From: Larus michahellis
Lineage: Eukaryota; Chordata; Aves; Charadriiformes; Laridae
Length of the DNA stretch: 64,000 nt
Assembly: GCF_964199755.1 (NCBI RefSeq)
Contig: NC_133898.1
Coordinates: 30,135,985 to 30,199,984 of the forward strand
Reading direction: 5' to 3'
Positions 59,844 through 64,000 of the stretch are shown piece after piece. Every line of letters begins with the position of its first letter. Positions within the stretch are counted from its first letter, which is position 1. Under the pieces are notes generated by a model. It had not been told where the DNA came from and searched no databases. It saw only the letters and a program-made list of their open reading frames with translations. The position numbers and the translations under genes are program-made.

Positions 59844-62800
59844 AGATCTCAGTTAAGCAAAACATCTTGTGTTGAATTGGTCTCTTTAAATGTCAAATAC
59901 ATCCATAATGCACCATCATATTTATATAAATGTTTTCATATTTGCTTTTAGTTCTACTAAGTTTATTTTTTTATGATGAGAAACTCAAAAAAAGAAAACC
60001 TTAGTTTTCTACACAGTGTGGCTGCATGAATGTTTGTCATGATGGGTAGAGCAGATACTGGGATGAGCACCCAGAGTGGACAAGAAGGTGTGCTGCTCCT
60101 TTCAGCATGATTGCTGGTTTGCTCTGGTTTATGGTAGTATGTAACTATAGTAAAAGAGTTTCTGGAATATGCAGACTATAATCAAATTTTTATTCCTGGC
60201 TTTAACAGTTTCTTTGCATCCAGTACCGTATGCTTCATTCCTCTTCTAGAACTATTTTCTGTTGAGTTCTTCTATCCTCTACAGATTTTTATGATGACTC
60301 TCCCCATTGTTGCTGGAGGTAACTGTCACTGATGACTAGATATGAAGGACTGTTTTGGCTGTCTTATGTTAGAAGAGTTATAAGGGAATAAGAATATTCC
60401 TGCAGCATTATTGTTCTGGGACACCTGGACTGTAGGGCAGAGTATAGGTGGAATATAAGTAATGCCTGTAATTATGGGACTTGGTGCTTTTAGTCTCTCA
60501 ATTTTTAAAATTAACTTCTTGGTATGTTCAGAGAATGGGGTTAGATCTTACTTAACCTAGTTGTGGATTTCTGTTACTTATTATAGAAACAACGGATTGG
60601 GAGTTTGTGGTGGTTTCTCACTGATGGGTGGTGCTGGTATTTTTGTAGCCAAATTATTACAATCGTTTAGCAGTCTGAACCAAAGATGCATCCTAATGAA
60701 GCCACATATGCAGATGACTTCCATTTTTTTTTCTGTGCTGAAGTTCAAATTTCAGGTTTAGCATAGAAATTGCTTACAGATTTTTAGTTTTGAAGTTAAT
60801 CTTGTCAACATAGGAAATGAATGGAGATGAAGTTCTTGGAGGAGTGGAGGGAAGATTTTACATGAACTGAAAATCAAGCTGTGGAATGTATCAGAATTAT
60901 GTCCTTTCAGGCTACATTCGGAAGAGAAAGGCTGAAGAAAGTCCTTGTTGTCTTACAAGATTTTAGGTTTAATATGGAAACTGAATACCCTAGTCCTTGT
61001 TAAAAGTTATGTTTTTTTAAGAAGGAAAGTTTGGCCTGTTCCTGTTCTATTTACTTCCGTCTCAAAGGCAAAAAGGTATGAAAAGTAAATAGTTCCCCAA
61101 ATGTGAATTACAGGCCTTCTAGTTCTGGAAGGGGACCAAAAGCACTCATCAAATTGCAATTTTATATTTCCATACTCTTAGATTGCTGTCAGCTTAGCTG
61201 AACATCAAACCTGACTGCATTGTTTTGTTTTGTTTTTGTTGTTTGAGCAGTATGATTCAGACTCTGGAGAAATGAGCATTTGATAGCAGTTGCCCTAACT
61301 GGGTACTAAAATAAAGGAATTTTCTCAGAAGTACAATGGAACAACATCTGTCCATCCTACTCAAACGACAGAAGGAAAGATAAATAGGCAACAACAGGAA
61401 AGAAATGTGTGGGTTTAGCACTATTGTTCTTTCAGAGTAATGGGCATGAAAACATAATGAGAGGGATGAAATAGAGAAGTGAAAGTAATTTTTATATGCT
61501 AGGAAAGAGTAACATTTGATACATATGGAGCTGAGGTATTTTAAGTCCTCTCCTCTCTTAAGCTCACAAAAATGTCTCTAGCACGGTAAAACTTCCCTTT
61601 CAGAGATGCATGAAAGGTTAATTATTGATTTATATCTTGTATAAAAAACTCTTCCTCTAATCTTCTGCCTTCCAAATGCCTTTAATGAGTTCTTGCCACT
61701 TCAGAAATTTCTTGAAGAATGTTTGTTCAGTTAAATGAAATATAGTTGAATAAATTGGTAAGGTTATATTATAAAGTTAGAAGCCAAAAAAGTTAGTGAT
61801 CATCTTTACTTTTTATCTCTCTTTCCCTTTTTTTAACCACATGAAAAAAAAAAAAGCTCAGTGGAATCAAACTTGTCTGTATCCTCTTTGGGTTACCATT
61901 GTTGACTTGTGCGTGCTAGAACTAGATGTAGTATATACAGTAAAGGTTTTGCCGGTGTCTTGCATAGAGATTGCGTATAAACTTTTTTTACGTTATTACT
62001 GTGGTCCTTTGCTTGGGAAGCGGCTTGGGTGTCAGTAGCATCTCGCTTGAACTTCATGGTTCACTGAAAACATTTTTCCTCTGCCCTGCTGCTTCTTGTG
62101 CTCTATACGCTCTTGTTTAACAATGCTAATGGTGTCCTGGGTTACCAAATTATTCATTGTACTATAATAAGCTTTCCTCTCCATTATTTATCATTCTCTC
62201 AATCTTATTGTTAGTGCCAAGCTTGACTGATAATGACGGGAGTTCACCTCCCTCCCCCACCAGATTTTAGTTAAATTGGTTTAAGAGTGTCTCCTCCTCA
62301 TCAAAAATTATGTCCCCTTCCTGTTGAGTTTCCTGGGTAGCTATGTTATGATGCGTCATGATACACAGTTGTGGTGTCCTTGAGTGCTGTCACTTCATTA
62401 GTACTTAATTTATTTATGATTATGCTTGTAGCTTTTATACCACTGTAGATTTTATACCATTCTACTTTCTAAGCTGGGATGGCGTATAATACTGGTTGAA
62501 AGAAAAGATGACAAAATCAACAGTAATAAAAGATGTTTCATTCTTAATATACTGCTATGCCGCGCCCTAATTTGGTACAAACCAAGTTGCATACAGTTGT
62601 TTTATCATGTCACCCCCCACTCCCCAGTCCACTAACTTGCTTTTGTACATCTCATGTCGTTGGAGTTACAGCCTTCAAATAGTGGTTGAAGAATTGCACA
62701 ATAGCTAAATGCTTATCATCGGTCCTTCTTCCATAAGGCCTCTAACCTGCTTTCTGTCATCCCTCTGGTAGAGGTGGGTTTGTGTTGTGGAGTGCGAGAT

Positions 62801-64000
62801 TCAGTAGCCTCCACAAAATTTCAGTGGCCTTAATTATGATATTAGTATTCTTAATATCCTGTCTCTTTTTCAGTTTATTTTTGCACTAGTTATGAATTTC
62901 CCACAGTTTATTACCTGGTTCTTCCTCTGTAAATTGACAGGAAGAACAAATGTTCCTGAGCTAGACAATCAATACGATTTGATTATTCTTGTACTTAAAC
63001 TGATCAGTTGCTTTTCCAAGGCCAAGCAGCCTCTGTTTTCTTAATTTCTTCCTCCTAATAGTTTTCCAAGCCTTCTTTCTTATTTAAAGTCCCAAGTACT
63101 AGCCTTCATCAGGGTGAAATTTAACTTACTGCTGGTAAATACTAAATTTAATGACTAAAGCAGTTGTTGTTTTTGCTGCCTTTTGAAATGAAGTAATGCA
63201 ATTTTATTCCTAAATAAATAGAAGGATCGAAAAACATATAGGAAAGGGTAGCACTGTCACTCGATGACTTGAGTGCTTTTGAAGCTAGAAAGTACAAACA
63301 CTGTATTTAAGTGGTGTCTGTCCCTGAAAAGATGGTGTAAGTTAATTCTGGTGTGTGGTGAACGCATCCCTCTGGGCAGATGTGCCGTGCCCCCCAAACA
63401 GAGCACTGCTGCCAGCGCCTGCCTTCCAGGAGGAACAGAAATACGGGCAGCATAAAAATACTTGACGCATAGACAGCATCACCTTAACCCTGTAGGGACT
63501 GATGGTGGGGGGGGGCGGGGGGAGCAGGGGGAATGGGGAGATGTTATTTTATGGTTTTTGTTTAGTTTAATTTTTTAATGGAATGCTTAGTCTCTGACAT
63601 AGGTGCAAGTACAATATTTCTTTAGTTAATAAGAACTGATCTTCTTGTGAGTTTTAGAAGTAGCAAAAAGTTCTAAATGTTCTAAACAGCTGGCATTTCA
63701 AAGGAGTTCGGAGCAATTGTTCACTGCAGATATGTTTTCCAGGGCTTATTTTTGATCAAGCTTCCTCTAGTATGTACTTTTAATTCTGCTTTATTTTACC
63801 ATGCAGCATTTTTTTGTCTGATAAGAGGTTGCTGTGAGCTTGGTCAGAGCCATATTGAAATCTTATCATACTGTTTTCAAATGCAGCACAGTACATTCAG
63901 TTCTGATGCTTTTTCTCAGAGAATTCAATTTTCCCTTCTGCAGAGCTGGACACTGGACTTCATAATTGATATTTTTTTTTAAATCAAACTTTTTGATTCA
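59844..64000 (+). other. LPGAT1: LPGAT1 intron 5, partial
   Basis: AT-rich intronic sequence continuing beyond the window. No LPGAT1 exon, other gene or further CR1 copy is seen. A G-rich block at 63507-63538 is noted separately. Confidence 0.65.
63507..63538 (+). other. G-quadruplex motif in LPGAT1 intron 5
   Basis: G-runs of 9, 6, 5 and 4 are separated by loops of 1, 4 and 3 bases. This is a strong canonical quadruplex pattern on the sense strand and stands alone in AT-rich intron. Confidence 0.6.

Larger units (their letters stand above)
18417..64000 (+). other. LPGAT1: LPGAT1 gene, 3' end outside the window
   Basis: Exons 2-5 join without conflict (phases 1, 0, 0, 1) into 242 residues of a protein that is usually about 370 long. 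The C-terminal third, with the SKSKGLQW-like segment, the QTWILGYRKP-like segment and the last hydrophobic helix, is not encoded anywhere between 59170 and 64000 that I could find. The gene therefore runs off the right edge. The predicted leader exon(s) lie upstream at 17461-17988. Confidence 0.9.

Overview
The window looks like nuclear DNA from a bird. Two things point that way: five 5'-truncated CR1 LINEs, each ending in the avian-type 3' end (a GGTCCCTTCCAACC-like block followed by an ATTCT-rich tail), and a large vertebrate gene with short exons, long AT-rich introns and a GC-rich first-exon CpG island. I could not identify the species from sequence alone.

The one gene I recognise with confidence is LPGAT1 (lysophosphatidylglycerol acyltransferase 1, an ER membrane acyltransferase) on the + strand. 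Its promoter and CpG island lie at about 17080-18460. One or two non-coding 5' exons are likely (one ending at 17507, one at 17823-17988). The start codon is at 18449 in exon 2. Three further coding exons follow at 47812-47930, 55386-55481 and 58896-59169. Splice junctions, phases (1, 0, 0, 1) and the reading frame all agree, giving the first 242 residues of a protein that is normally about 370. These include the HX4D and FPEGG acyltransferase motifs. The remaining exons are not in the window and must lie to the right of 64000.

Layout: 1-17080 is AT-rich intergenic sequence with no gene I can support. 17080-18686 holds the promoter, 5' exons and first coding exon. 18687-47811 is a 29 kb intron with three CR1 copies (35.2-38.9 kb), two of them head to head. 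47931-55385 is an intron with one CR1 copy. 55482-58895 is a plain intron. 59170-64000 is the start of the next intron, with a CR1 copy only about 40 bases after the exon.

The points most worth a second look are: the exon 5 frame runs on, if the intron is retained, into the adjacent CR1 in the CR1's own ORF2 frame; the exon 3 acceptor is a NAGNAG tandem site; exon 5 has two in-phase donors; the leader carries uORFs, one ending 7 nt before the start codon; and two unassigned exon-like open segments lie in the 29 kb intron, either of which would act as a poison exon if spliced into LPGAT1. I found no CRISPR, operon, phage or other prokaryote-type system, and no convincing previously undescribed system.
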